Made by a program: the position numbers and the translations under genes. DNA of 64,000 nt, taken from contig NC_011740.1 in assembly GCF_000026225.1 (NCBI RefSeq), positions 3,782,001 to 3,846,000 of the forward strand, written 5' to 3'. The stretch's first letter is position 1; each line of letters opens with the position of its first letter. The DNA is from Escherichia fergusonii ATCC 35469 (GTDB lineage: Bacteria; Pseudomonadota; Gammaproteobacteria; Enterobacterales; Enterobacteriaceae). Below the pieces are notes generated by a model. That model was not told the origin of the DNA, did no database searches, and worked only from the letters and a program-made list of their open reading frames with translations. Below, one piece after another: positions 15,815 through 24,230 of this stretch.

Positions 15815-17470
15815 ATGGAAATTTCCTTTTCACCCAAACTTATTGTGGTCGCAGTCGCTGCGGCTATTCCTTTACTGGCCAACGCTGCAGATACCCCGTC
15901 AACCGCCACCGCGCGTGAGGGTTTTGCTGGTTACGATCACCCAAACCAGTATCTGGTTAAACCTGCAACCAAAATTGCCGACAACATGATGCCGGTAATG
16001 CAGCATCCCGCACAAGACAAAGAAACCCAGCAGAAGCTGGCAGAACTTGAGAAAAAAACCGGTAAGAAGCCCAATGTGGTTATCTTCCTGCTGGATGACG
16101 TGGGCTGGATGGATGTCGGCTTTAATGGCGGTGGCGTGGCGGTAGGTAACCCAACGCCAGATATTGACGCCGTTGCCAGCCAGGGATTGATTTTAACCTC
16201 TGCGTATTCTCAACCAAGTTCTTCCCCTACCCGCGCCACCATTCTCACCGGACAATACTCCATCCACCACGGCATTCTGATGCCGCCAATGTACGGGCAA
16301 CCGGGCGGTCTGCAAGGGTTAACCACCCTGCCGCAATTGCTGCACGACCAAGGTTACGTCACCCAGGCTATCGGAAAATGGCATATGGGGGAAAACAAAG
16401 AGTCGCAGCCGCAGAACGTCGGATTTGATGATTTCCGTGGCTTCAACTCAGTGTCCGATATGTATACCGAATGGCGCGATGTTCACGTCAACCCGGAAGT
16501 CGCCCTGAGTCCGGACCGTTCTGAATACATCAAGCAATTACCATTTAGCAAAGATGATGTTCATGCCGTGCGCGGCGGCGAACAACAGGCCATTGCTGAC
16601 ATTACGCCAAAATATATGGAAGACCTGGATCAACGCTGGATGGAATATGGCGTTAAGTTCCTCGACAAGATGGCGAAGAGCGATAAGCCTTTCTTCCTCT
16701 ACTACGGCACTCGCGGCTGTCACTTCGATAACTACCCAAATGCGAAATATGCGGGTAGCTCTCCGGCGCGCACCTCTTACGGCGACTGCATGGTGGAGAT
16801 GAACGATATCTTCGCCAATCTGTATAAAGCACTGGAGAAAAACGGTCAGCTTGATAACACGCTGATTGTGTTCACCTCTGATAACGGTCCGGAAGCCGAA
16901 GTTCCGCCGCACGGTCGCACACCGTTCCGCGGTGCGAAAGGTTCTACATGGGAAGGCGGCGTTCGCGTACCAACTTTCGTTTACTGGAAAGGCATGATCC
17001 AACCGCGTAAATCTGACGGTATTGTCGATCTGGCGGATCTCTTCCCAACCGCGCTGGATCTGGCAGGACATCCTGGAGCGAAAGTGGCGAATTTAGTGCC
17101 GAAAACCACCTTTATTGATGGTGTGGACCAGACATCTTTCTTCCTGGGAACAAATGGTCAGTCTAACCGTAAGGCCGAGCACTACTTCCTCAATGGCAAA
17201 CTTTCTGCTGTGCGTATGGATGAGTTTAAATATCACGTACTAATCCAACAGCCATACGCTTATACCCAGAGCGGATATCAGGGTGGATTCACCGGCACGG
17301 TTATGCAAACGGCGGGATCATCGGTATTTAACCTGTACACCGATCCGCAGGAAAGCGATTCTATAGGCGTGCGCCATATTCCGATGGGTGTACCACTGCA
17401 AACGGAAATGCACGCGTATATGGAGATCCTGAAAAAATATCCACCACGCGCGCAGATTAAATCTGATTAA
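15815..17470 (+). CDS. aslA: Arylsulfatase AslA (Ser-type sulfatase)
   Basis: Periplasmic sulfatase of 551 residues. The signal peptide MEISFSPKLIVVAVAAAIPLLANA is cleaved near residue 24. The metal-binding start of the alkaline-phosphatase/sulfatase fold is NVVIFLLDDVGWMD. The active-site signature is SSPTRATILTG, an S-x-P-x-R type, so the catalytic formylglycine must come from serine through an anaerobic maturase; aslB next door is that type. FTSDNGPE supplies the later metal ligands. The natural substrate is not shown by sequence. AslA has been linked to invasion of brain endothelium in K1 strains (family knowledge). Confidence 0.95.
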   Translation: MEISFSPKLIVVAVAAAIPLLANAADTPSTATAREGFAGYDHPNQYLVKPATKIADNMMPVMQHPAQDKETQQKLAELEKKTGKKPNVVIFLLDDVGWMDVGFNGGGVAVGNPTPDIDAVASQGLILTSAYSQPSSSPTRATILTGQYSIHHGILMPPMYGQPGGLQGLTTLPQLLHDQGYVTQAIGKWHMGENKESQPQNVGFDDFRGFNSVSDMYTEWRDVHVNPEVALSPDRSEYIKQLPFSKDDVHAVRGGEQQAIADITPKYMEDLDQRWMEYGVKFLDKMAKSDKPFFLYYGTRGCHFDNYPNAKYAGSSPARTSYGDCMVEMNDIFANLYKALEKNGQLDNTLIVFTSDNGPEAEVPPHGRTPFRGAKGSTWEGGVRVPTFVYWKGMIQPRKSDGIVDLADLFPTALDLAGHPGAKVANLVPKTTFIDGVDQTSFFLGTNGQSNRKAEHYFLNGKLSAVRMDEFKYHVLIQQPYAYTQSGYQGGFTGTVMQTAGSSVFNLYTDPQESDSIGVRHIPMGVPLQTEMHAYMEILKKYPPRAQIKSD

Positions 17471-17498
17471 TTCAGCACTATCGCTCTGCTCTGCCTTT

Positions 17499-17525
17499 GC
17501 CGGATGCGATGCTGACACATCCGGC
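17499..17525. repeat. REP element between aslA and aslB
   Basis: GCCGGATGCGATGCTGACAC followed by ATCCGGC forms the imperfect palindrome of an E. coli REP/palindromic unit. It lies in the gap between the convergent genes aslA and aslB, the usual place for REPs. Confidence 0.8.
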
Positions 17526-17537
17526 AATCAACCACAG

Positions 17538-17562
17538 GCGGCCTCCAAACGGCCGCTTTTTT
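17538..17562 (+). terminator. Terminator after aslA
   Basis: GCGGCC and GGCCGC are separated by a 7-base loop and followed by six T residues on the plus strand. It lies just beyond the REP and overlaps the last codons of aslB, so aslA transcription is stopped before running antisense through aslB. Confidence 0.85.
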
Positions 17563-18796
17563 ACTTATTCACCACCATCAAATGCGCCTGCATAATGTCG
17601 CTGGCCGGGCGACCGTGCGCCAGCAAATCAGCCATGGCTTTAAGATATGGCGGTAGATGGCGGAAATAACGCTGATACCCGGCACACAAATAATTCAGCC
17701 CCGGTTTACCGCTGGTATCGAGCATGAAGCGGTGTTTCGGACAGCCTCCCCAACATGCTTTTAACACGTTACAACTGCGACACTGCGCCGGTAACTGCTT
17801 AAATTTATCTTCACCAAACACCTGCTGTTGCGGGGAATCTACCATTTCTGCAATTGTCTGCTGAAGCATATTCCCCAGTCGATATTGCGGATAAACATAG
17901 TGATCGCAGGCGTAAACGTCGCCGTTGTGTTCGACAATCACCGAGCGTCCACAGGTCGGCTGATGATGGCAAACCGCACCCGGCGCATCGACAAAATTGG
18001 CAAACGCCCATTCGATATTCATCACGAAAATCTTGCCGACGTCACGTTTGATCCAGTGGTCAAAAATTGCCACCAGAAACTCACCGAATTCATCGGGGCG
18101 CACCGACCATTCTGTCAGCTCACCCTGAATATCGCCAGGCGCATGTAATTTCAGTCCATGGCGGGCGGCTGTTTCATCAGCCAGACGCTCCACCACCGGA
18201 ATAAACTGGATGAACTCCACGCCTGCATCGCACAAAAAATCATAAACCTGTAACGGTTGCTGCACGCTGGTGCAGTTGACACAAACCAGCACGTTATAGT
18301 CGACATGATGTTTTTGCAGGAGCGTCAGGGCACGCATCACCAGCTTATGCGTGGGTCTGCCACCTTTGGTCACGCGATATTGATTGTGGATCTCAGCCGG
18401 ACCGTCCAGCGATAACCCAACAAGAAAATGATTTTCTGCCAGAAATGCACACCACTCATCATCAAGCAGCACACCGTTAGTCTGGAAGCTGTTACTTATC
18501 TTCCTGTCAGCACCATATTTCGCCTGTAGCGCCACGGCACGGCGGTAAAAATCCAGCCCGAGTAACGTTGGTTCGCCGCCCTGCCAGGTAAAAGCCACTT
18601 CGTTTTGGGGTTCGCTGGCAGCGATATAGTGACGGACATACGCTTCCAGCGTGTCATCGTCCATATGCGCAACTGGCTTTTCGCGGTAAAGGGATTGTTT
18701 TTCGAGATAAAAACAGTAGTCACAGTTCAGATTACAATCGGAACCGCTTGGTTTCGCCATCACATGAAAAGCACGCGTTGGAACCTGTTGCAGCAT
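17561..18796 (-). CDS. aslB: Anaerobic sulfatase-maturating radical SAM enzyme AslB
   Basis: Radical S-adenosylmethionine enzyme of 411 residues that would oxidise the active-site Ser of AslA to formylglycine. The CxxxCxxC cluster motif is CNLNCDYC at residues 21-28. The C-terminal SPASM-type cysteines for two auxiliary 4Fe-4S clusters are present (CHHQPTCGRS, YACDHYVYP, CRSCNVLKACWGGCPKHR). The start at 18796 follows AAGGAG at good spacing; an upstream in-frame ATG ten codons earlier lacks this. Convergent with aslA rather than in one operon. Substrate assignment to AslA is inference from proximity and the Ser-type signature. Confidence 0.94.
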   Translation of the reverse strand: MLQQVPTRAFHVMAKPSGSDCNLNCDYCFYLEKQSLYREKPVAHMDDDTLEAYVRHYIAASEPQNEVAFTWQGGEPTLLGLDFYRRAVALQAKYGADRKISNSFQTNGVLLDDEWCAFLAENHFLVGLSLDGPAEIHNQYRVTKGGRPTHKLVMRALTLLQKHHVDYNVLVCVNCTSVQQPLQVYDFLCDAGVEFIQFIPVVERLADETAARHGLKLHAPGDIQGELTEWSVRPDEFGEFLVAIFDHWIKRDVGKIFVMNIEWAFANFVDAPGAVCHHQPTCGRSVIVEHNGDVYACDHYVYPQYRLGNMLQQTIAEMVDSPQQQVFGEDKFKQLPAQCRSCNVLKACWGGCPKHRFMLDTSGKPGLNYLCAGYQRYFRHLPPYLKAMADLLAHGRPASDIMQAHLMVVNK

Positions 18797-18912
18797 GGTC
18801 GCTCCTTGCCTGAAGTCATCCTTCAATACGTTAAGGGCGAAATCATACCGTGTAGCAATGAGTGACTACGGGCGTTTCTTGCGAAGGGAGAGTGATGAAA
18901 TGCACAGAAAAC

Positions 18913-18936
18913 AAAAAACCCCGCCGAAGCGGGGTT
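18913..18936 (-). terminator. Terminator of the argX-hisR-leuT-proM operon
   Basis: On the minus strand AACCCCGC / GCGGGGTT with a short loop is followed by a T-rich run (TTTTTTGT). It lies 7 bases beyond the 3' end of proM and closes the tRNA operon. Confidence 0.93.
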
Positions 18937-18942
18937 CAAAAT

Positions 18943-19019
18943 TGGTCGGCGAGAGAGGATTCGAACCTCCGACCCACTGGTCCCAAACCAGTTGCGCTAC
19001 CAAGCTGCGCTACTCGCCG
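18943..19019 (-). tRNA. proM: tRNA-Pro (UGG)
   Basis: 77-nt tRNA with encoded CCA (TGG at 18943-18945 on the plus strand). The anticodon loop reads CTGGTTTGGGACCAG on the minus strand, giving anticodon UGG. D-arm (AGCGCAGCTTGG), TTCGAATC T-loop and a 7-bp acceptor stem (CGGCGAG/CTCGCCG-type) are intact. Last tRNA of the operon. Confidence 0.97.
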
Positions 19020-19061
19020 AAATACTGCTTTTTGAATTTTTAGTTCAATTCTTTAAAGTCG

Positions 19062-19149
19062 TGGTGCGAGGGGGGGGACTTGAACCCCCCACGTCCGTAA
19101 GGACACTAACACCTGAAGCTAGCGCGTCTACCAATTCCGCCACCTTCGC
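19062..19149 (-). tRNA. leuT: tRNA-Leu (CAG), one base longer than expected
   Basis: Class II tRNA with long variable arm (GTCCTTACGGAC). The anticodon loop gives CAG. The encoded CCA is at 19062-19064. I count 88 nt; the K-12 gene as I recall is 87. The extra base is a sixth G directly before the TTCAAGT T-loop, where five would make the T-stem, so it is either at the variable-arm junction or a homopolymer error. Everything else looks functional. Confidence 0.93.
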
Positions 19150-19169
19150 ATTGTCACAACTTCTAATAA

Positions 19170-19246
19170 TGGGGTGGCTAATGGGATTCGAACCCACGAC
19201 AACTGGAATCACAATCCAGGGCTCTACCAACTGAGCTATAGCCACC
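19170..19246 (-). tRNA. hisR: tRNA-His (GUG)
   Basis: 77-nt tRNA, 5' GGTGGCTATAGCTCAGTTGG, anticodon GTG in GGATTGTGATTCC, T-loop TTCGAATC, encoded CCA. The extra 5' G characteristic of tRNA-His (position -1) is generated by processing. Second gene of the tRNA operon. Confidence 0.97.
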
Positions 19247-19303
19247 ACTACAAATCTTGTTACGCGGTATTACTACCACCGCAGCTCAAGCGCCGGGACT
19301 AAA

Positions 19304-19380
<77 letters not shown>

Positions 19381-19401
19381 TTAGCGCCGTTGCGGGGGTG
19401 G

Positions 19402-19430
19402 ATAATACGGACTTCCCACCCCTCTGTCTA
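19402..19430 (-). promoter_or_regulatory. Promoter of the argX tRNA operon
   Basis: On the minus strand -35 TAGACA and -10 TATTAT are exactly 17 bases apart. The -10 is followed by a GC-rich discriminator (CCACCCCCGC), the hallmark of stringently controlled stable-RNA promoters. It lies 22 bases before the mature argX 5' end and downstream of yifK. Confidence 0.85.
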
Positions 19431-19482
19431 GTCCCTTTTTAAATAAATTGCGCGTTTGGTTACGGTTTGTGCGTTTTGCCGA

Positions 19483-20868
19483 TTATTCATCCAGCTTATG
19501 CGCTTTACCGTGGCGATTAAGTCCAAAAACTTTATAAATTGCCGTCACCGCCAGCATAAAGATGATGCCGACAAACAGTGACATACGCGTATCTTCATTA
19601 AAGTACATGCCGATCAAAACGCAAATCAGGAATGCCATTGTTACGTAGTTGGCCCACGGGAACAGGATTGAGCGGAACGGATGGCTGGCAATCGCCGCTT
19701 TGTGCGCTCGACGAAAACGCAACTGGCTTATCAAAATCACAAACCATGGCACCATCCCCGGAAGCACGCTGGCACTGTAGACATAGACAAACACACGCTG
19801 TGGATTGGGAATGATATAGTTCAGGCATGAGCCAATTAACAGAATAGCAATTGATACCGCCACGCCTGCAACCGGAACACCTTGACGGGAAACTTTCGCC
19901 ATCGCCGCCGGTAACTGACGGTTTTTCGCCAGCGCGTAGAGCATACGTCCGCAACTGTACATGCCGCTGTTACAGCCAGAGAGCGCAGCCGTCAGCACCA
20001 CAAAGTTGATAATACCCGCCGCTGCGGTAATGCCGATTTTGGCGAAAGTCAGTACGAACGGGCTGCCGTTGCTGCCAATTTCATTCCACGGGAAGATGGT
20101 GACAATAACGAAAATCGCACCTACGTAGAAAATCAGGATTCGCCACAGCACTTTGCCAACGGCACTACGCAGTGTCACCTGCGGATTCTTCGCTTCACCG
20201 GCCGTAATGCCAATCAGCTCCACGCCCTGGTAGGACGCCACCACAATACACAATGCGGTCAGGAACCCTTTCCAGCCACCCGCAAAGAAACCGCCATGCT
20301 CTGTGAGATTGCTAAAACCAATCGACTGCCCGCCATTGCCAAAACCAAAGAAAATTACGCCCAGGCCAATGACAATCATCACGATAATCGTGGTGACTTT
20401 GATCATCGCGAACCAGAATTCGATTTCGCCGTACAACCGCACTGCCGCCAGATTCGCCAACGCTACCAGCGCCACCGCGATCAATGCGGGTATCCACTGC
20501 GCCATCTCCGGGAACCAGAACTGGACATAAACGCCAATGGCGGTGATTTCTGAGATCCCCACCGCCATCCACATAAACCAGTAAGACCAGGCGGTGAGAT
20601 AGCCAAAAAACGGGCTCATATAACGATGCGCATAAACGGCGAACGAACCGGTAACCGGTTCGAGGAACAACATTTCGCCCATTGAACGCATGATGAAAAA
20701 GACGAACAGCCCGGCGATGATATAGGCCAACAATACGGATGGCCCGGCCCATTTCAGGGTACTGGCGGCCCCCATAAACAGGCCGACGCCAATGGTGCCC
20801 CCCAGGGCGATGAGTTCGATATGTCGAGCTTCCAGCCCACGCTGTAGCTCTGGTTTGTTATCTGCCAT
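19483..20868 (-). CDS. yifK: APC-family amino acid permease YifK (ThrP)
   Basis: Inner-membrane proton symporter of 461 residues with about twelve transmembrane helices, of the amino acid-polyamine-organocation superfamily. The N-terminal signature RHIELIALGGTIGVGLFMGAA (helix 1 unwound substrate site) is typical of the AAT subfamily (AroP, CycA, ProY). Recent work names it ThrP for threonine and proline uptake; that specificity is literature, not visible here. Its leader has a CA-rich GcvB-type target. It is upstream of and co-directional with the argX tRNA operon. Confidence 0.95.
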   Translation of the reverse strand: MADNKPELQRGLEARHIELIALGGTIGVGLFMGAASTLKWAGPSVLLAYIIAGLFVFFIMRSMGEMLFLEPVTGSFAVYAHRYMSPFFGYLTAWSYWFMWMAVGISEITAIGVYVQFWFPEMAQWIPALIAVALVALANLAAVRLYGEIEFWFAMIKVTTIIVMIVIGLGVIFFGFGNGGQSIGFSNLTEHGGFFAGGWKGFLTALCIVVASYQGVELIGITAGEAKNPQVTLRSAVGKVLWRILIFYVGAIFVIVTIFPWNEIGSNGSPFVLTFAKIGITAAAGIINFVVLTAALSGCNSGMYSCGRMLYALAKNRQLPAAMAKVSRQGVPVAGVAVSIAILLIGSCLNYIIPNPQRVFVYVYSASVLPGMVPWFVILISQLRFRRAHKAAIASHPFRSILFPWANYVTMAFLICVLIGMYFNEDTRMSLFVGIIFMLAVTAIYKVFGLNRHGKAHKLDE

Positions 20869-20874
20869 AAATCC

Positions 20875-20890
20875 TCGTGTTGTGTTTGCA
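20875..20890 (-). promoter_or_regulatory. GcvB sRNA target-like CA-rich leader of yifK
   Basis: On the minus strand the message reads TGCAAACACAACACGA, directly before the ribosome site and ATG of yifK. This is complementary to the GU-rich R1 seed of GcvB. GcvB repression of yifK has been reported for Salmonella and E. coli. The site would block ribosome binding. Confidence 0.7.
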
Positions 20891-21016
20891 TGCTTTCCGG
20901 TGTTACCGGTTATCGTTATGGGTACATCGAGTGTTGCGAATGTTTTCGTAATTCAGGAGAAATGGCAAATAAAGCATTAAAAATTTGAATGCTTTGTGTA
21001 ATAAAAAGACAGGCAG

Positions 21017-21040
21017 GCGACGAAGTGACCACTCCGTCGC
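21017..21040 (-). terminator. Weak terminator-like hairpin after wecG
   Basis: GCGACGGAGTG / CACTTCGTCGC-type arms form a hairpin 18 bases after the wecG stop on the minus strand. The U-rich stretch (TCTTTTTATT) is some 9 bases further on, so termination may be inefficient. It marks the likely end of the enterobacterial common antigen transcript. Confidence 0.5.
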
Positions 21041-21058
21041 TTTACAGAGAGAGGAAAA

Positions 21059-21799
21059 TCAGAGGTTGCCGGTGTAATGCCAGCGTAAATAACGCAGCAA
21101 ACGAAGCTGACGCTTAATGCGGCTCGGCTGCGAAAGCAGGCGGTAGAGCCACTCCAGCCCCAGCGTTTGCCAGATTTTCGGTGCGCGTTTCACGTGACCG
21201 GTGAAAACATCGTAAGTCCCGCCAACGCCCATATACAGCGCATCCGGATGCACCAGACGGCAGTCGCGCATGAAGATCTCCTGCTTTGGCGATCCCATCG
21301 CAACGGTGACGATTTGCGCTCCGCTGGCATGAATGCGTTCAAACAGCGCCTGACGCTGCTCGGGTTTAAAATAACCATCCTGACTGCCAACGATATTCAC
21401 ATTCCACTGATTGCGCAGTTTAGCTTCAGTTTGCGCCAGCACTTCAGGTTTACCGCCCACAAGAAATACCGGCGTCCCTTCTTTGCCTGCGCGCGCCATC
21501 AGCTCTTCCCAGAGATCGGCCCCGGCAACGCGGGAAACCTGTGCCTGCGGGTACTTTTTACGTACTGAACGTACAACGCTGATGCCATCAGCATATTTAA
21601 ATTCGGCAGCATTAATTAACGCCCTGACCTCGGCGTTATCTTCAATGGTCAGCATTTTTTCGGCATTAATGGCAACCAACGTTCCCTGCTTAAGCTGCCC
21701 GTCAGCAAACAGATAATCGAGAGCGTGCTGCATATCACGCCAACCGATTAACTGCAAGCCACGCAACGTATAGGTCGGTGCTGTGGTGTTGTTATTCAT
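21059..21799 (-). CDS. wecG: UDP-N-acetyl-D-mannosaminuronate transferase WecG
   Basis: Adds ManNAcA to undecaprenyl-PP-GlcNAc, making lipid II of enterobacterial common antigen (ECA). 246 residues of the WecG/TagA/CpsF glycosyltransferase family (GT26). Family features: NAEKMLTIEDNAEVRALINAAEFKYADGIS with the catalytic Asp region, and VTVAMGSPKQEIFM. The hydrophobic C-terminus with basic residues (KRQLRLLRYLRWHY) suits peripheral membrane attachment. Last gene of the wec cluster, 2 bases after wzyE. Confidence 0.96.
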   Translation of the reverse strand: MNNNTTAPTYTLRGLQLIGWRDMQHALDYLFADGQLKQGTLVAINAEKMLTIEDNAEVRALINAAEFKYADGISVVRSVRKKYPQAQVSRVAGADLWEELMARAGKEGTPVFLVGGKPEVLAQTEAKLRNQWNVNIVGSQDGYFKPEQRQALFERIHASGAQIVTVAMGSPKQEIFMRDCRLVHPDALYMGVGGTYDVFTGHVKRAPKIWQTLGLEWLYRLLSQPSRIKRQLRLLRYLRWHYTGNL

Positions 21800-21801
21800 T
21801 G

Positions 21802-23154
21802 TTATCCTTCAACCTGCGTCCGGAGCGATGATTTTGTACGTTTATGAATGAGTCCGGCGCTTTCAAAAAGCCAGTACAACAGTTTTGCGATCATCAGACA
21901 TGCGCCGAAGACCACGATAAAAAAGACCACGCGTGAGACAAACGAGTCCAGCCCTTCACGCGCCAGTACGATCATATTGAAGATCGCCCCGAAGCAGAAA
22001 CTGTGCAATATCGCAGCCTTATAGCGATTAGTTTCGCGGTTACCCAGCTCATACAGCCAGTCGAACCATTTGATGATCAGACCAACCACGATCGCCCCCA
22101 GAGGAATAAACAGCGCGCCGCCCATCACCACTAGTGAACCAATAAGCGTAGGCGAGATCGCCAGACCAGAGTGGTTATTCAGAACTTCCCAGGTAAAGTA
22201 GTTGGCGGAGTTCAGCACCATACTCGGGCGACCCGGCCACAGCCAGGAAGGGATAAAGACATAGAAATCGCGGACAATGGGAGCCAGGCCCTGGAAGTCG
22301 ATGTTGTCGTAGTTCTGCAACAGCAACGCCAGATTCTCCCACGGCGAGAAGGTGTCGCGAGTGAGATAGAGAAACGTATAGAACGCTTCATCGCCGCTCA
22401 CATTCATTCCATAGCGTTTTAGCGCCAGCCAGAACATGCCCACAATCCCCAGCACGCCCGCCGCCGCCAGCATCCACAACGAAATCCAGCCGCGAATAAT
22501 GCCAATAAACAGGAAGATAGCAAATGCGATGATAATATTGGCGCGAGTGCCGCCGACAATCATGTAAGTCAACAAGCCAAACGCTACCGTGCTGACGAGG
22601 AAAAACAGCCACGCTTTGCTGTCCTGGCGCAGAAAGTAGACCACCAGCATCGCCGGGATGAAAAAGTAAAAGAAGCGCTTTAACGCCACGCCGGAGACTT
22701 CACTGGAGAAGATCTGACTGTAGGAGTTAAGCCGGAACAGCAAAAATCCGTTGTGCATGAAGAAGATGCCGACGCTTACCAACGCAATGCCCATCAGAAT
22801 CACCCATGTGAGATTGGTCTCCACGCGGTTCATGGTAAACAATGGGCGGCGCGGTACATCGGTAGTGCGTTTGCGTAGGCGGGTTTTGTAAGTGACGTAG
22901 TAAACCGCATAGAAGCAGCCCGCAGAAAGCAACGCCTGTAACAAGATTTCTGGCGGCGCGACACCAACATCAAAGCGAAATACCAGCACGCTGGTCAGCG
23001 GAAAGCCGAAGAAAAAGGTGAGCAAAAACAGCAATGAAAAGAAGACATTGAAGTTAAAGCGCACACGGCGAAACTCAAACCAGGTCAGCGTGGCAATAAA
23101 CAGCGTGCAGAGCAGCCAGACAACAAACAGGCCACTGAATTGCAGCAGACTCAT
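21802..23154 (-). CDS. wzyE: ECA polymerase WzyE
   Basis: Polytopic inner-membrane protein of 450 residues with about eleven hydrophobic segments, which joins ECA trisaccharide units in the periplasm (Wzy pathway). It includes a large periplasmic loop (about residues 255-320: YFTWEVLNNHSG and neighbours), as in other O-antigen type polymerases. Its start overlaps the wecF stop by 4 bases. Polymer length is set by WzzE, encoded in the same cluster. Confidence 0.95.
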   Translation of the reverse strand: MSLLQFSGLFVVWLLCTLFIATLTWFEFRRVRFNFNVFFSLLFLLTFFFGFPLTSVLVFRFDVGVAPPEILLQALLSAGCFYAVYYVTYKTRLRKRTTDVPRRPLFTMNRVETNLTWVILMGIALVSVGIFFMHNGFLLFRLNSYSQIFSSEVSGVALKRFFYFFIPAMLVVYFLRQDSKAWLFFLVSTVAFGLLTYMIVGGTRANIIIAFAIFLFIGIIRGWISLWMLAAAGVLGIVGMFWLALKRYGMNVSGDEAFYTFLYLTRDTFSPWENLALLLQNYDNIDFQGLAPIVRDFYVFIPSWLWPGRPSMVLNSANYFTWEVLNNHSGLAISPTLIGSLVVMGGALFIPLGAIVVGLIIKWFDWLYELGNRETNRYKAAILHSFCFGAIFNMIVLAREGLDSFVSRVVFFIVVFGACLMIAKLLYWLFESAGLIHKRTKSSLRTQVEG

Positions 23155-24230
23155 GCGACCTCCCCGGCGGCAATCGCCAACGCCCGCTGCCAGCCTTGCA
23201 GATAGTTCGGGCTAAAGAAGGCAATGGTGTTTTTATCCACCGACGCAAGCTGGCGCTGCGCTTCACGCACAATATCCTCGTTGAGATCGTCGGTAGTAAA
23301 CAGCACCGGCAAATGCTGTTCCGTCATATCCTGCCAGAACGGATTTTCCCGGTTAAGCACACAAGGAATACCCGCCTGAATAAGTAAGCACAGCGTACCA
23401 ATGCCCTGCTGGCGGGCAAAAATAAAGTAACCGAGATCGCACTGACGAAGTAGCGTCAGATAGGCGTCAAATTCCAGTTTTTCGCTCAGAACTTGCAGAT
23501 TTTCTTCGCTGAATAACGCCAGCCCCGCCTGACGAACTTCCTCGATGTACGCTTCGTTATTAGGCGGATATCCCATCGGTACAACCACTTTTACAGTATC
23601 GCCAAATTGCTGATGAACGGCGCGTAAGGCGGCGACATGCTCATTGCTGCGGTCGCCGGAGTTCCCCACCAGAATGGTCATTTTCCCTTCACGTTGGCGA
23701 TCGTTCGCCATCGTATTGAGAGAAGGGTCCATCCGCGTCGGGAAGTACAGCAGTTCGCCCCGCACCTTTGGATGCGTTTTGGCAAAAAAACTCAAATCAC
23801 CGCGAGTGGCAAATACACAGCCGACTCGCTTTTGCGCCAGACGGCGCAGCGGATAAAAAAGCTTATATCTCAAGCCACTGGAAAGCTCATACAGGTCTGC
23901 CCCCCAGATATGCCAGTAAAACTGGCTGGGCTTAATGCCCCCACTCAGCAGGGCCAGCCACAGTTTGGGATTGAACTGACCGTGGAAGAAAAATCGCTGC
24001 TGACGGTTAGCTTTTGCTTTCGCAATGACCGCTTCCGCCAGCGATTTTTTCCCAGGGAAAAATTGCACAGAAAGCGCCGGACAGCTATCAATTAGGCCGT
24101 CGTCCTTGCCAACAACCATAAACTCGCGCGCATTCTCGCTCGTCGCGGCCAGCACGTCGTTGAAAAACCGCAGAACGGTTTGGTTATGGTGAGGGATATC
24201 CGATCCCAGTACGTGAATCAGTACAGTCAT
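23151..24230 (-). CDS. wecF: TDP-Fuc4NAc:lipid II Fuc4NAc transferase WecF
   Basis: Cytoplasmic-face glycosyltransferase (GT56) of 359 residues that adds Fuc4NAc to ECA lipid II, completing the trisaccharide unit. MTVLIHVLGSDIPHHN and the VVPMGYPPNNEAYI and FARQQGIGTLCLLIQAG segments are characteristic. Overlaps wzxE by 4 bases upstream and wzyE by 4 bases downstream, so wzxE-wecF-wzyE are translationally coupled. Confidence 0.95.
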   Translation of the reverse strand: MTVLIHVLGSDIPHHNQTVLRFFNDVLAATSENAREFMVVGKDDGLIDSCPALSVQFFPGKKSLAEAVIAKAKANRQQRFFFHGQFNPKLWLALLSGGIKPSQFYWHIWGADLYELSSGLRYKLFYPLRRLAQKRVGCVFATRGDLSFFAKTHPKVRGELLYFPTRMDPSLNTMANDRQREGKMTILVGNSGDRSNEHVAALRAVHQQFGDTVKVVVPMGYPPNNEAYIEEVRQAGLALFSEENLQVLSEKLEFDAYLTLLRQCDLGYFIFARQQGIGTLCLLIQAGIPCVLNRENPFWQDMTEQHLPVLFTTDDLNEDIVREAQRQLASVDKNTIAFFSPNYLQGWQRALAIAAGEVA

